Part shown: in pieces, positions 34,116-43,890 of the stretch
Layout: each line of letters starts with the position of its first letter
How positions within the stretch are numbered: the first letter of the stretch is position 1
Source: Persicaria tinctoria
Lineage: Eukaryota; Streptophyta; Magnoliopsida; Caryophyllales; Polygonaceae
Reading direction: 5' to 3'
Length of the DNA: 64,000 bases
Assembly (NCBI GenBank): GCA_037127255.1
Contig: JBANSL010000002.1
Coordinates: forward strand, 38,087,392-38,151,391
Made by a program: the position numbers and the translations under genes
Notes under the pieces: model-generated
Database searches by the model: none
Told to the model about the DNA's origin: nothing
Seen by the model: only the letters and a program-made list of their open reading frames with translations

Positions 34116-35284
34116 TCCTCTCTCCTTGCGCCCTAAGACGACTTGACTTCAATGAATGAAAATCAGCCTCCTAGGGCTTTATTTAGAGCCTTCTAATCCT
34201 TGCTAACCAAGGATAGAATCTCCTATCTATATCTAAAATTATATGTAAAATGCTTAAGGATAAATAAATGCAACAAGGGAATTAAATCTTTAAATAAAAA
34301 GATAAATCTAAATTAGGTAAGATGTCTTCATGTTGATAGATCTCCCTTCCATGGATAGAACTTGATAGATTTCGGCCTACTCGACTTCCTTAGGCTCCAA
34401 GGAATCCCAACTCTACCCGGACTGCTCACGTCGACGCGTTTCTGGAATCTGGTCTACTCAATCTCGACAAGGGCTTGTCGATCTCGACTAGGATTCGTCG
34501 TCGACTGGACTTCTCGGGTGGTTCTGCTCGACAAGCTCGGACAAGGCTCCTGGGCGTCGTCGATCTCGACTTGGGTGTACTCGAGATCGAGTAGGATTCG
34601 TCGTCTGGCTGGCTTGGTCGGGTGGCCCTGCTCGACATGGCTCGGATCTGGTGGTTCTGGATCCTCGATCTCGACCAAGGGTACTCGAGATCGAGTAGAG
34701 TTGGCTCGGCTTCTCGACTTGGCACAGCTCGTCGACTCCGGACATGGCCCCTCGATCTCGACAAGGCCTCCTCGACATCGAGTAGGATTCCGGGAGTCGG
34801 GTTGTCTCTGACTGAGTGTCCTCGATCAGCTCTGCTCGACCAGGTCTGCTCGACAAAGTTGGTCGATATCGAGTAAGGTGTACTCGATATCGAGTACACT
34901 TGGCTTCAGCTTTCTGCTCTGTTCTTGAAACGCATTTTTTCCGAGTCCTCGTTCGTCGGATTGACGCATATGACCATGCGTTGGAAAGCTTTTTTCGAGG
35001 GCTATAACTTTCATGAAGACATCAAAGCTTGATTCCGAATGATGAATACCGAAAAATGGCATTTTCTCCAGCTGCACCATTCTTAGCTTCTCCATGAGTT
35101 TCCTTTAAGCTCCAAAGTGCGTCCGATTTCTGTCAAATATAACAAAAACTTGTGTATACCTCCATATATTGCAAAATAAGTGTAAACTACACAAATTCTG
35201 TACTATTCTAACCCATATCCATGAAATGCATACAGAAATCGATATAAAAGGTAATGTAAAACATGGCAAATTAGGCTCACAACA
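33338..35284 (-). mobile_element. Array A LTR3 (5'-most)
   Basis: 1,947 bp; the extra length is in the CT microsatellite at ~34050..34111. The TATA box is changed to TCTAAATA (34178..34185), unlike LTR1 and LTR2. Confidence 0.9.
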
Positions 35285-35656
35285 CTCGCCTCCGCTCATG
35301 TCCCAGCGAGCGCTTCCGGAAGCTTGCACCCTCGGCACTCCCGCACACCCTGAGGCCCAACGCCTGTTTGCCCGAGCTCCTCCGCGCACGCTACTGCTTT
35401 CCTTGCTCTCTCTCTATATCGCTACTTGATTAGTTTAGATTTAGTTAAATTCCGTAGCTTTAAGTTGTTGAATTTTATTTAAGTTAACAACTTATGCTTT
35501 TGTTTAGTTTAAGTTGAATTAAGTTTATACCGTTGCTTCAGTAGTTTACTAATTAGCTTAGTTAATTTGGTTAAATCGAGAAGAAATTCAAAGAGCTTAA
35601 GCAAGATCGACGGATTAGTTTAGTAATTGGCCGGCCTAGCCAATTGCTATACATCA

Positions 35657-36820
35657 AGATGAGTCAATTCTTAATGAAGACGATGGAGAACTCCCAGCAA
35701 GCACTAAGAACTTGGCGCTCAAGTCTAAGAAGGATGAGTCCAAAGATGTGTCTGATTCTGAAGATGAGGATGATGATGAGGATGATCCCTTTGATCTCAT
35801 TACAAGGGGTCTTTCTCGAATCCTCAAGATGAAGAAGCAATTCAACAACAAAGATGAATAAGAGTATTCTAAATTTCGAGGTAAGTCTCAATACAACAAA
35901 TATGACAAGAAGACTAAACCTTTGTCTTGTTTTGAATGTGGTGAAACAGACCATCTAGTGAAAGATTGCCCTCAAAAGACGAAGAGCCAATTCAAGAAAG
36001 ATGATAGATGGAAAAAGAAAGCCATGGTGGCAGCTTGGAGTGATTCCGACTCAGGTGACTCAAATTCCGATGATCAAAAGGCCAACCTTTCATGGCCACA
36101 GGAGATGAATCCCATGATGAGCAACTCGAGGTAACTGTAAGAGAGCTCATGGCAAGTCCAAAAGAGGTACTATCGGAATTCCTTTCTAATATGATTGCCA
36201 ATGAAGAGAAACTTATTGCCCAAACTAACACTCTTATCAAGAAAACCGTGGACCAGGAAAGAACTATTAAGGAACTGTCTAGGCGGGTCAAAAGTCTTGA
36301 AACTTCTTATTCAGGTCTTGACATTAAAGTCAAGACTCTTGACTCAGAGAAATCTGAACTCAAGCAAGATCTCTCGTCTTTGAGAAGTGAACATCATGAC
36401 TTAGAGAACGAGAAGATCTCCCTGAATAATAAGATTCATAACCAATAGACAGCCCTCATAAGTTTTACCAAGTCCAAGGGCACTCTTGATAGGATGTTGG
36501 GTGAGCAACAAAGTTCTCTAAATAGAAGTGGTATTGGTTACAACTCGAGGTTTTTAAAGAAGCAACACATTACCACTTTTGTGAAGGCAAAAGGAAGCAG
36601 AACCTCTCCTATATGTCACCATTGTGCGAGAAAGGAACATGTAAGAGAGACCTGCCCCTATAGAAGAAAGGATCCTCATATTATTCGCAATATGTTTCCT
36701 GTTCACTTGAGAAAAGAACAGATAACGCAAGTTTGGGTCCCCAAAGGCACTATTTTACCAAATATGGTTTATCCCAATAAAGGATCTAAATTTGTTCACT
36801 GGTCTAGCCACAAAGGTTGA
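35657..36820 (+). pseudogene. C1 gag, second part, with two zinc knuckles
   Basis: Acidic linker (DSEDEDDDEDD), then CFECGETDHLVKDC at 35928..35969, a CX2CX4HX4C nucleic-acid-binding knuckle, a coiled-coil-like region (about 36120..36440) and a second knuckle CHHCARKEHVRETC from 36614. A stop at 35860 and further stops and shifts near 36130, 36446 and 36820 split it into short frames. Confidence 0.82.
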
Positions 36821-36846
36821 TTTTTGTTTTGTAGGAGATCACCAAG

Positions 36847-37623
36847 GTGAAAGAGCAAAAATGGATTATTGATAGTGGATGCTCTAGACATATGAGTGGG
36901 AATAGTTATCTCTTTCATGATCTAAAGAAGCAATCCACTGGAACAATCACTCTTGGTGACAAAGGAAAGTGTGACATCGTTGGTATTGGTAGTGTTGGGA
37001 GTGATCCTAACCATAGCATTAAAAATGTTTAGCTTGTTAATGGTTTGAAGTATAATTTGCTTAGTGTTTCTCAACTATGTGATAGTGGTAATGATGTTGG
37101 GTTTAACAAGAAAAGATGTCTAGTGCGCAGAAAAGATACATGTGAAATAGTTCTAACTACCTATCTCTATAACAACATCTATGTTGTGAATACTGAGCAA
37201 GTGGCACAAGGAAGCTTAACCTGTCTAAAGGCTTTGACGGACAATCCAAAGCTCTGTCACAGGAGAATCGGTCATGTAAGCCCACATACACTACAAAAGC
37301 TTGTGTCCAAAGGGCTTGTAAGAGGACTACCTGAGATGGACTTCAAAGGTATTGAGATGTGCAAAGCATGCACACAAGGTGAACAAACACGTAGCTCTTT
37401 CAAACCCAAAAAGGTTGTAAGTTCTTCTAGACCTCTTGAACTTTTACATATGGGTTTATGTGGTCCTATGCGAGTCAAATCTCTCAATGGTAAAAAGTAC
37501 ATGCTTGTTGTTATATTTGATGAGTGCAATGACGAGTCTTTGAGTGAAAGTGTTGCAGATTTAGATCTTAACATCCATACAGAGAACGAGGATGGTGATG
37601 ATGCTGCTACCAAGAACACATAG
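36847..37623 (+). pseudogene. C1 protease and truncated integrase
   Basis: Aspartic protease motif WIIDSGCSRHM (catalytic Asp codon at 36871), a stop at 37030, then the pre-integrase region NLLSVSQLCDSG and the HHCC zinc domain (His at 37258 and 37273, Cys at 37360 and 37369). The core begins LLHMGLCGPM: the codon for the first catalytic Asp (normally HMDL) is GGT at 37453. After VVI (about 37515) the sequence jumps to the acidic linker before RT, so the rest of the integrase core is deleted. Confidence 0.85.
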
Positions 37624-37749
37624 AAGAGGAACATGCAGAATCAGATTCTCAACACTGAAAAATTGGCCCAAGGTGTTGAAGCTTAGTCCAAAGCCCTTGA
37701 TGACCAATCCAAAAGTGTTGAAACGTCAAAAACTGTTGTAACTGAACCT

Positions 37750-38142
37750 AATAGATCCATGGAGTCAGATGCATCACAAATCAATCCTACTGGTGTGACG
37801 AATCAAGGAGCTGAGACTAGCAAACGAAAATTCAAATACTCTTCATCACACTCATTAAATGATATCATTTCTGACCCTACATCTAGTGTTCAAACTCGTT
37901 CTAAACTTAAAGACCTTTGTGCTTTTCACGCGTTTGTTTCTCTTATTGAACCAAAGAAGGTAGATCAGGCCCTTCAAGAGCCAGACTGGATCATTGCTAT
38001 GCAAAGTGAGCTTACCGAATTTGAAAGGAACAAAGTCTGGACCTTGAAGCCAAGGCCAAAGCATCAATCAGTCATTGGCATACGATGGGTATTTCGGAAC
38101 AAGCTAGATGAGAATGGTAAGATCGTGAGGAACAAAGCAAGG
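37750..38142 (+). pseudogene. C1 reverse transcriptase, N-terminal piece
   Basis: Ends of the integrase-RT linker followed by the RT start (EPDWIIAMQSELTEFERNKV, then IGIRWVFRNKLDENG). Cut by element B after NKAR; RT resumes at 45452 ([11 protein letters not shown]). Confidence 0.88.
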
Positions 38143-38447
38143 TGATGTCATCATAGTTTGCATTATTTAGGACATGCATTTAGCATAGGTTTGTGTCGTT
38201 TCTCATGTGTTTTATGTCTTTTTAGATGTTTTTCGTTTAGTTTCTAGGATAGAGATCTACTGTCTTTATGGTGGTGTTTTCAGGAGTTTTCGGGACCTAA
38301 GCGGAGATTGCCAGAGGACATGTGAGATGGGTACAGAAGCTAAGAAGAGCCGAGCGGAAATCATATAGGATGAACGAGGATAAAAGGGCGAAGAAGCAAA
38401 ACCATAAGGAGCAAGGCGGTCGTACATCGTGGGTTTCACGGCAGAAC

Positions 38448-38582
38448 AGAAGTGCACGGGCGTGCACATTGTCCGCACGGGCGTGCAGAAGCTCGACCAG
38501 AGAAGAAAGCCATCAGAGGATGGGTGCGCGGGCGTGCACCATAGGCGCGCGGGCGTGCACCTTGTCTGCGCGGGCGTGCACT
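38448..38582. repeat. Five CGCGGGCGTGCAC-type words in the B LTR
   Basis: GCACGGGCGTGCA twice, then GCGCGGGCGTGCAC three times, spaced 15 to 60 bases. Repeated at 44196..44330 in the 3' LTR. Short ORFs reading through (ARACTLSARAC) are artefacts of the repeat. Confidence 0.85.
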
Positions 38583-38687
38583 GTTCAGTTCGGACCAGAA
38601 AGTGCGTTTTTGGACCCGGTTTCTTTTGACATTAGTTTATTATTACTTTAGGGGTTTTATAATATTATATTAGCGGATGTCCCGGAC

Positions 38688-38695
38688 TATAAAAG
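38688..38695 (+). promoter_or_regulatory. TATA box of the B LTR
   Basis: TATAAAAG in GGACTATAAAAGGGGGCGG, identical at 44436..44443 in the 3' LTR. Confidence 0.75.
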
Positions 38696-39703
38696 GGGGC
38701 GGAAACATTTCTATAAGGGCTGGAAAACCCTCGTTGGAACGGCTCTCTTTTGAAGAACTTTTGTTGAGTTAGATTTGGAGAACTTTGGACAGATTTGCTT
38801 AGAGATTGCATTGTTTCAATTCAAGATTGGTATTTCCTCTTTAGTCTTTGCTTTTCTATCTATTTCCATGTTCCAATTTAGTGATTTGATGATGAATTAT
38901 TCCATGCTTGGCTAAATTCTCCGTTCTAGGGTTAGGGTGAACCCGACAATGTCGCAATTTGTTTGATTTCGATGGTTGCTTGAACTTTATCTGAATTCTA
39001 TGAATTGATTTGATCCTAGTTGCTTTACCTAATTGATGTGAATCGATTAGAATCCTTTTTAGATTCGAGATGCTACTGCTGAGAATTGAAATTGGATATT
39101 TGGATGGACTTCATGAACCCGAAAGGGGAATTATGTCTATTGGAACCCTAGGATTGAACATGAGGAATCGACAATTGTTATTGTGACATTTAAATGATTG
39201 TTGAGGACTCTTGAGGATTAATAAATTATCGTAGATTCTTAGGTTTGAATCGGTTAGGCGGAACGCAACAGCGAAAGTTTAATTGATTTTCTCCTAAGGT
39301 CTATAAAGAACTTAAAGGGTCTAGATTTTGTTAATTTAGACACAATCACTACAACATGCGACAGCTGAGTAGTGATGACTTTAGATAATTTACCTTCAAT
39401 TTGACTTATTAAGAAGATGAAGTTCGAGTGAACATCAGGTTGAATTCTTTGTGGCATTGTCGTTGGAATCCTTAACCCTGGAATCATTTCTCATACATAT
39501 TTTATTCATAATCTTTGCTTGTTTTTCTAGGTTTAGTTGAAAACCAAATCCCTCTTTATTGGCTTAGCTTATTAGTTCTAGATAACAATTGATACAGATT
39601 TAATCCCCGTGATCGATACCCGTATACTGCAATTGATCTCGTATTCTTGCGAGGTTGGTTCAGACTACACTATTCTTGTGTTGGTTTAGACCACATCAAG
39701 TTT

Positions 39704-39721
39704 TGGCGCCGTTGCCGGGGA
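39704..39721 (+). other. B primer binding site (tRNA-Asp type)
   Basis: TGGCGCCGTTGCCGGGGA, five bases after the 5' LTR. Confidence 0.9.
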
Positions 39722-39829
39722 TTATTGATAGTATTGGTTGTTTCTATAAACTAGTTTGCTAAGTCTTTCTTTTGCTTTTGATCTTTTTTTTTTTTCTCTT
39801 TTTGTGATTTCAGGTGTGTTCTTTTAGAG

Positions 39830-40735
39830 ATGAACTGCATTCCTTATTGTGATGTTTTTTCATCGTCTGGTCATGCCACTTTGGAAAATCAGTTCTCGAT
39901 GTATGGGACTCACCCGCATTGCGAGTTTTGCGGAGGTTTTGGGCATATGATCTCTGAATGCCTGGTGTTGTGGGCCCCCGACTACGAGGATGCGAATGAT
40001 ATGTACCATAGGTGCGGTTCTGATGAGTATTATGACAGCAATCACACTCATGAAAGGGCTCCGATAGGATTTCAGTTTCAACCTCCACAACCTACTCCCG
40101 AGCAAGGACCATATTCACACCTATCAACGGAGGAGCTACTCGCTAAGATTGCGGCAATTGAAGCCCGAATTGATCAACTTACCATGAATGCTCAAACTGT
40201 TCCAGAGAGCCTCTCAAACCAAACAGATGTGAGTGACAGTGACAATGACGATTGCACGGTCGTATCCCTTAAGATTGAGGAAAGTCTGGAAGAGCATATA
40301 CATGAGTCTAAAGTACCTGAGATTGATGATCCTGTGGAGGAGGAATCCAGAAAAGAACCCGGAATGGTTGTTCCCCGAGTATACATGTCACCATCGCTAT
40401 TTTCTGAAGTGATGGTTCAAGAAAATGTTAAGGAACGATTTGGGGCGTTTGCTGGACTACTCTCCAAGTGGCATATAGATGACCTTTCAAAGGAAGTTCT
40501 CGTTAAGATACCGCCATACACCAAATCCCAAGAGAAAGTCTTTCTATTCGAAGATGGTGGTAAAGATGAATACACAAAGGAACACGATGCTAAGGAGAAA
40601 AGCACATCTTTCGGGAGCTTGAACTTCAATGGAGCCCAATTATATCGCCCCGAAAAGACTTTACTAGATGGGTGGTTCGAGCCATGGACCATCCATTCGG
40701 GAAGGTTCAAGCGTTTTCGAGTCAATCTACGGTAA
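39830..40735 (+). CDS. B ORF: zinc-knuckle gag-like protein
   Basis: 301 residues from MNCIPYCDVFSSSG. A CX2CX4HX4C knuckle (CEFCGGFGHMISEC, codons 39920..39961) near residues 31-44 suggests a nucleic-acid-binding gag-derived protein. A coiled-coil-like stretch (STEELLAKIAAIEARIDQL) follows at ~98-116, then acidic linkers. The C-terminal GWFEPWTIHSGRFK matches the array A ORF. No capsid, protease or RT is present. Intact frame; whether it is made is unknown. The close match of the end motif to integrase-tail remnants suggests a gag fused to a pol tail by deletion. Confidence 0.68.
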   Translation: MNCIPYCDVFSSSGHATLENQFSMYGTHPHCEFCGGFGHMISECLVLWAPDYEDANDMYHRCGSDEYYDSNHTHERAPIGFQFQPPQPTPEQGPYSHLSTEELLAKIAAIEARIDQLTMNAQTVPESLSNQTDVSDSDNDDCTVVSLKIEESLEEHIHESKVPEIDDPVEEESRKEPGMVVPRVYMSPSLFSEVMVQENVKERFGAFAGLLSKWHIDDLSKEVLVKIPPYTKSQEKVFLFEDGGKDEYTKEHDAKEKSTSFGSLNFNGAQLYRPEKTLLDGWFEPWTIHSGRFKRFRVNLR

Positions 40736-40769
40736 GTTCTCCCTTTATTTTATTAAGTTAATATTTTTA

Positions 40770-42330
40770 TTTCAAAAAAAAAGAAGAAGAAGAAGAAGAA
40801 GCACGCCCGTGTGCCATATCACGCGGCCGCGCGGTCAGCCCCTGAGTTCCATTTTTTCATGTTCTAAAAAAAAAAAAAAAAAAAGGGGAAAACCCTTCCC
40901 GTCTCTCCCTCTCCTCGCCTCTTTCTCCCCGACTGCCTTTCCCCTCCGCTGGCAGCAGCACTGCCATACCACCCTCGCACAACCTCATCAAGGCGGTTTC
41001 CTCCTCTTCTTTCCCTCTTCTTCTTCTGTCTGCTTTCCCGATCCCACTGCCCCACGACCTTCGCACCGGCCGCCTCCCGAATTCCGCCCTACCACTGCTC
41101 TCTCCCGCCCACATCAACACCATCACCTTCTCCGGCGTCCACTCCCCGCCGCTTTCCTCGCCACTCACTGCACAGACAGCCTCTCCTTCTCCCTTTGTCC
41201 GGCGCCGACACCCAACATCGCCATCTCTCCTTCTCACTTAGGCACTCGCGCGGCAGCAACTCACCAGCCCCGGCACCCTCCACCAGATCTCCCTCGCTCC
41301 TCTCCGCCTTCACCACTGGAGCCCTAGCCGCTCCCAATGCTCGAAGGCTCCGTTGTTGCTCTCGATTGGTCGTGATTCCAGCTGCTACTCCCGGATGCCG
41401 CTCCCTTTGCTCCACTGCTGCTCTCTCACCCGCACCTCTTCAGCCTCCAATTTTCAACCCAATAATGGTGAGTACAGGTACGACTTTCTCTTCACCTTAT
41501 TGTTCTGAATTTTATGAACTGAATGTCAATTTGAGTTGATGATCGATTTAGTCCAATGCTGCTGATTTTGGGGTCGAGTTGTATCCAGGATGATTATCGA
41601 GTTTGAGATTGGTGGAACTTGGTTGAGATTGAGTTGTTATGCTCTTGATTATTTGTTACATGTTGCTGAATTTTTGAGACTTTCAAGTGATCTGATTGGT
41701 TTTTGAATGTCATGTCTAAAATCTGAGTTTGTTTTAGTCTCAAGATCTTGGAGGTTTCGTTGCTATGTGCTATGAGGCATTTTAACCATATTTTTGCTAG
41801 CACTATGCCTTTTAATGTAAATAGGAGTGTCGTCTGGCTTGTTTTTATTGCTGAAACTCATCACTTTAGCTATAGAAATTTAGCCGTTGGTTGCACTTAT
41901 TAATTCGATGTGCTGAGGGATTGAAGATTGATAAATCGTTGATTCTTTTTGGCTAGGTGATTATATGATTTGTCCGGGTGCTTCTAGTTCTTCTCAGTTT
42001 TGCACTTCTGGAAGTTACTTGAGTTTATTGATTTTAATTTATTGACATGTGACTGAGTGCAACTGAATATTTGTTTTGATGAACCTTAGCTTTTGATCGT
42101 TCTACTGGACATTCATTTATATGTGCTGATTTCATAGTTTGTTTGATCTTAAGTGCTTGCCACCGAGTCTTGTTTTTGTTCTGATGGGGCTGATTTTACT
42201 AAGTTGATGTTTGAGGTGTTATAGTGCTGAATTTTATTGATTATTGGATCCTGGTTGTTGATGTGATATTGTTGTACTTGTGAGGCTTGCATTGCTGTTG
42301 TTTTTGTGTTGTGTACAGACCCAAAAACAA
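40770..42330. other. Captured-looking exon/intron segment in B
   Basis: GC- and CT-rich from about 40800 to 41466, like a plant 5' leader/first exon, then ATGGTGAGTACAG (GTGAGT donor near 41470), ~850 bases of T-rich intron-like DNA, and TTGTGTACAG (acceptor near 42319) before purine-rich exon-like sequence. Overlapping open frames on both strands do not show a known domain. Likely host DNA taken up by the element; the source gene is not recognised. Confidence 0.4.
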
Positions 42331-43851
42331 AAGGAGATGCCGCCGAAATTTGATCAGAAATCACATATGGTTCCAAAACAATTCTTGCACTATTACCTCA
42401 GATTTGGATTGCTTGAAATTTCCTCGAGTATGCCTGATTCTTTAGTGAGTTTCCTCTTCCCTTACTCTTTCTTTTTCTCTACTTTGAGGACAAAGCAGAT
42501 TTTAAGCATGGGGTGGGGGTAACTCACTTGAAATTCACATGTAGCTCATGTGTAACTCCGATTTTGCATATATTTTTTTTATTTTTTTTATTTTTTCATG
42601 TGCATTTCATACATTGCATTTCATTTGCATATAGATGTTTTGAGATGAACCGTTGCTAATAAAAATACCTTGCTCTTCTTGAAGAACATGTTATTTCTTT
42701 AATTGAATTTGGTTGATGATATCCTCTAAGGCATGTTAAAAAGCTTGTGATGATTTGGATTATTGGGTTTATACTATAATTCTTTCAAAACTAATCATCT
42801 TCAGACTTGTTGAGATTGAGATTCTGAGACAAAAGCATGTGAGCTTCTGAGCCTAGGACTGACATCCATGAGTCCTCTTTTCTTTTGTGTGTGAATTGCT
42901 CATCTTGATTGCTTTATCTTCAAAGCTTGCGTTAGAACCTGTCAAGGTCACATGTATGACTTGTGTGCATTGCATTAACATGATTGAGGCAATTTTGTTA
43001 GCCTATTATTCCCTTCCTACCCATAGTTATATCCTTTGCTTGAAGCCCATTGAGCCTATTTGCTTATTCATTTGTAGCTCCACAAGATTATTCTTAAGCC
43101 TATTTTAGCCTCATTTACCTATCCGGGAAATAGGATGAAGTAGATTTATGGTTGAGTTGAGTGAAGAAGGGAGAATAATGTGCTTTGAGTGATTGATGTA
43201 TTGAGTGGAGAATTTTGTGCTTCAAATGTAATTTTCTTGTGATGAAGAAAAAAAAAAGAAATTAAAAAAAAAAGAGAAAATGGAAAAAAGTGAAAAAAGA
43301 AAAGAAAAAAGAGAATAAATTCTTCTTGGTCACTAGGAAAAGTTTGTGAAAAGGGAATGGGTTATCAAAAGTTGAGAGATTATGAGTTTATTCGATTATG
43401 TGATGTGGTTTTTGTGAGAAATTTGGTATGTTTGAAATGAAGTTGAAATTGTGGCTGAATTTTAGGAAGTAATTCTATTTCCCGGATTTAGCACCACAAG
43501 CCAAAGAATTCATACCTTTTTCTTCTTACCTTGGCCTCATTACAACCCATGAAAAGACCTCATGATTTATGTTTATGTGCATTGTCTAAGTGATGGAGAA
43601 TAAGGACGCTGATGCAAGCCTATGGTAGATGAGTTTTCATGATTTGAGCCTGAGCGATATTGATACCTTAAACACAAGAGTGAGAGCGTTTCACAAAAAT
43701 TATCCTATGCGAGGTCTTGGAGTTGATGCATTGACTTGTCTCTTGTATGATTAGCTTGTTCTTGTTTTGAACCCAATGTCTAGATCTAAATGAGCAAATG
43801 CATAGCTTGGATAGAAATCGAAATCCTTTTTATGAAATATTTACACTTGTT
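42331..43851 (+). other. Non-coding 3' interior of B
   Basis: Contains the internal hairpin/purine module at 42482, a poly-A/G patch near 43240..43320 and a CCCGGATTTAGCACCACAAG stretch related to CCCGGATTATTAGCACCAC in G1 and array A. No ORF of note. Confidence 0.55.
42482..42519 (+). promoter_or_regulatory. B: internal AGGA hairpin and purine tract
   Basis: CTTTG-AGGA-CAAAG, then TTTTAAGCATGGGGTGGGGG. Confidence 0.7.
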
Positions 43852-43890
43852 CTTGCTTGAGGACAAGCAAGGTTCAAGTATGGGGTATTT
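43852..43890 (+). promoter_or_regulatory. B: LTR-proximal AGGA hairpin and PPT
   Basis: CTTGCTTG-AGGA-CAAGCAAG, perfect 8-bp stem, then GTTCAAGTATGGGGTATTT directly before the 3' LTR. Confidence 0.8.

Larger units (their letters stand above)
24665..35284 (-). mobile_element. A: tandem LTR-interior-LTR-interior-LTR array
   Basis: Three LTRs (24665..26601, 29014..30951, 33338..35284) alternate with two interiors of ~2.4 kb. The outer edges are flanked by one 5-bp TSD, CTCGC, at 24660..24664 and 35285..35289, and no TSD lies at the inner junctions. One element therefore inserted and was later duplicated by unequal exchange. Each interior has its own PBS, ORF and two hairpin/purine modules, but no pol. 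Confidence 0.93.
23916..35656. mobile_element. X: solo LTR in C1 gag, itself split by array A
   Basis: Ends TGATGT...ACATCA with TSD AGATG (23911..23915 and 35657..35661). Without array A and its TSD copy it is about 1,116 bp and has no coding capacity. The short inverted tips and TSD are clear; the parent family is unknown and it lacks the TCGA palindromes of the other LTRs. Its interior around 24480..24664 and 35290..35400 is GC-rich. Confidence 0.8.
38143..39698 (+). mobile_element. B 5' LTR
   Basis: 1,556 bp. U3 has five GC-rich words of the CGCGGGCGTGCAC type (38448..38582), TATAAAAG at 38688..38695, and the conserved U5 block at 38926..38944. Confidence 0.92.

Noticed and set aside
38322..38651. 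109-codon frame with ARACTLSARAC repeats in the B LTR
   Set aside because: Repeat artefact of CGCGGGCGTGCAC within U3, upstream of the TATA box; identical in the other LTR.
40668..41539. Overlapping long frames on both strands in the GC-rich part of B
   Set aside because: Open only because of composition; no domain, frames overlap in all phases. Kept only as a captured-DNA candidate.
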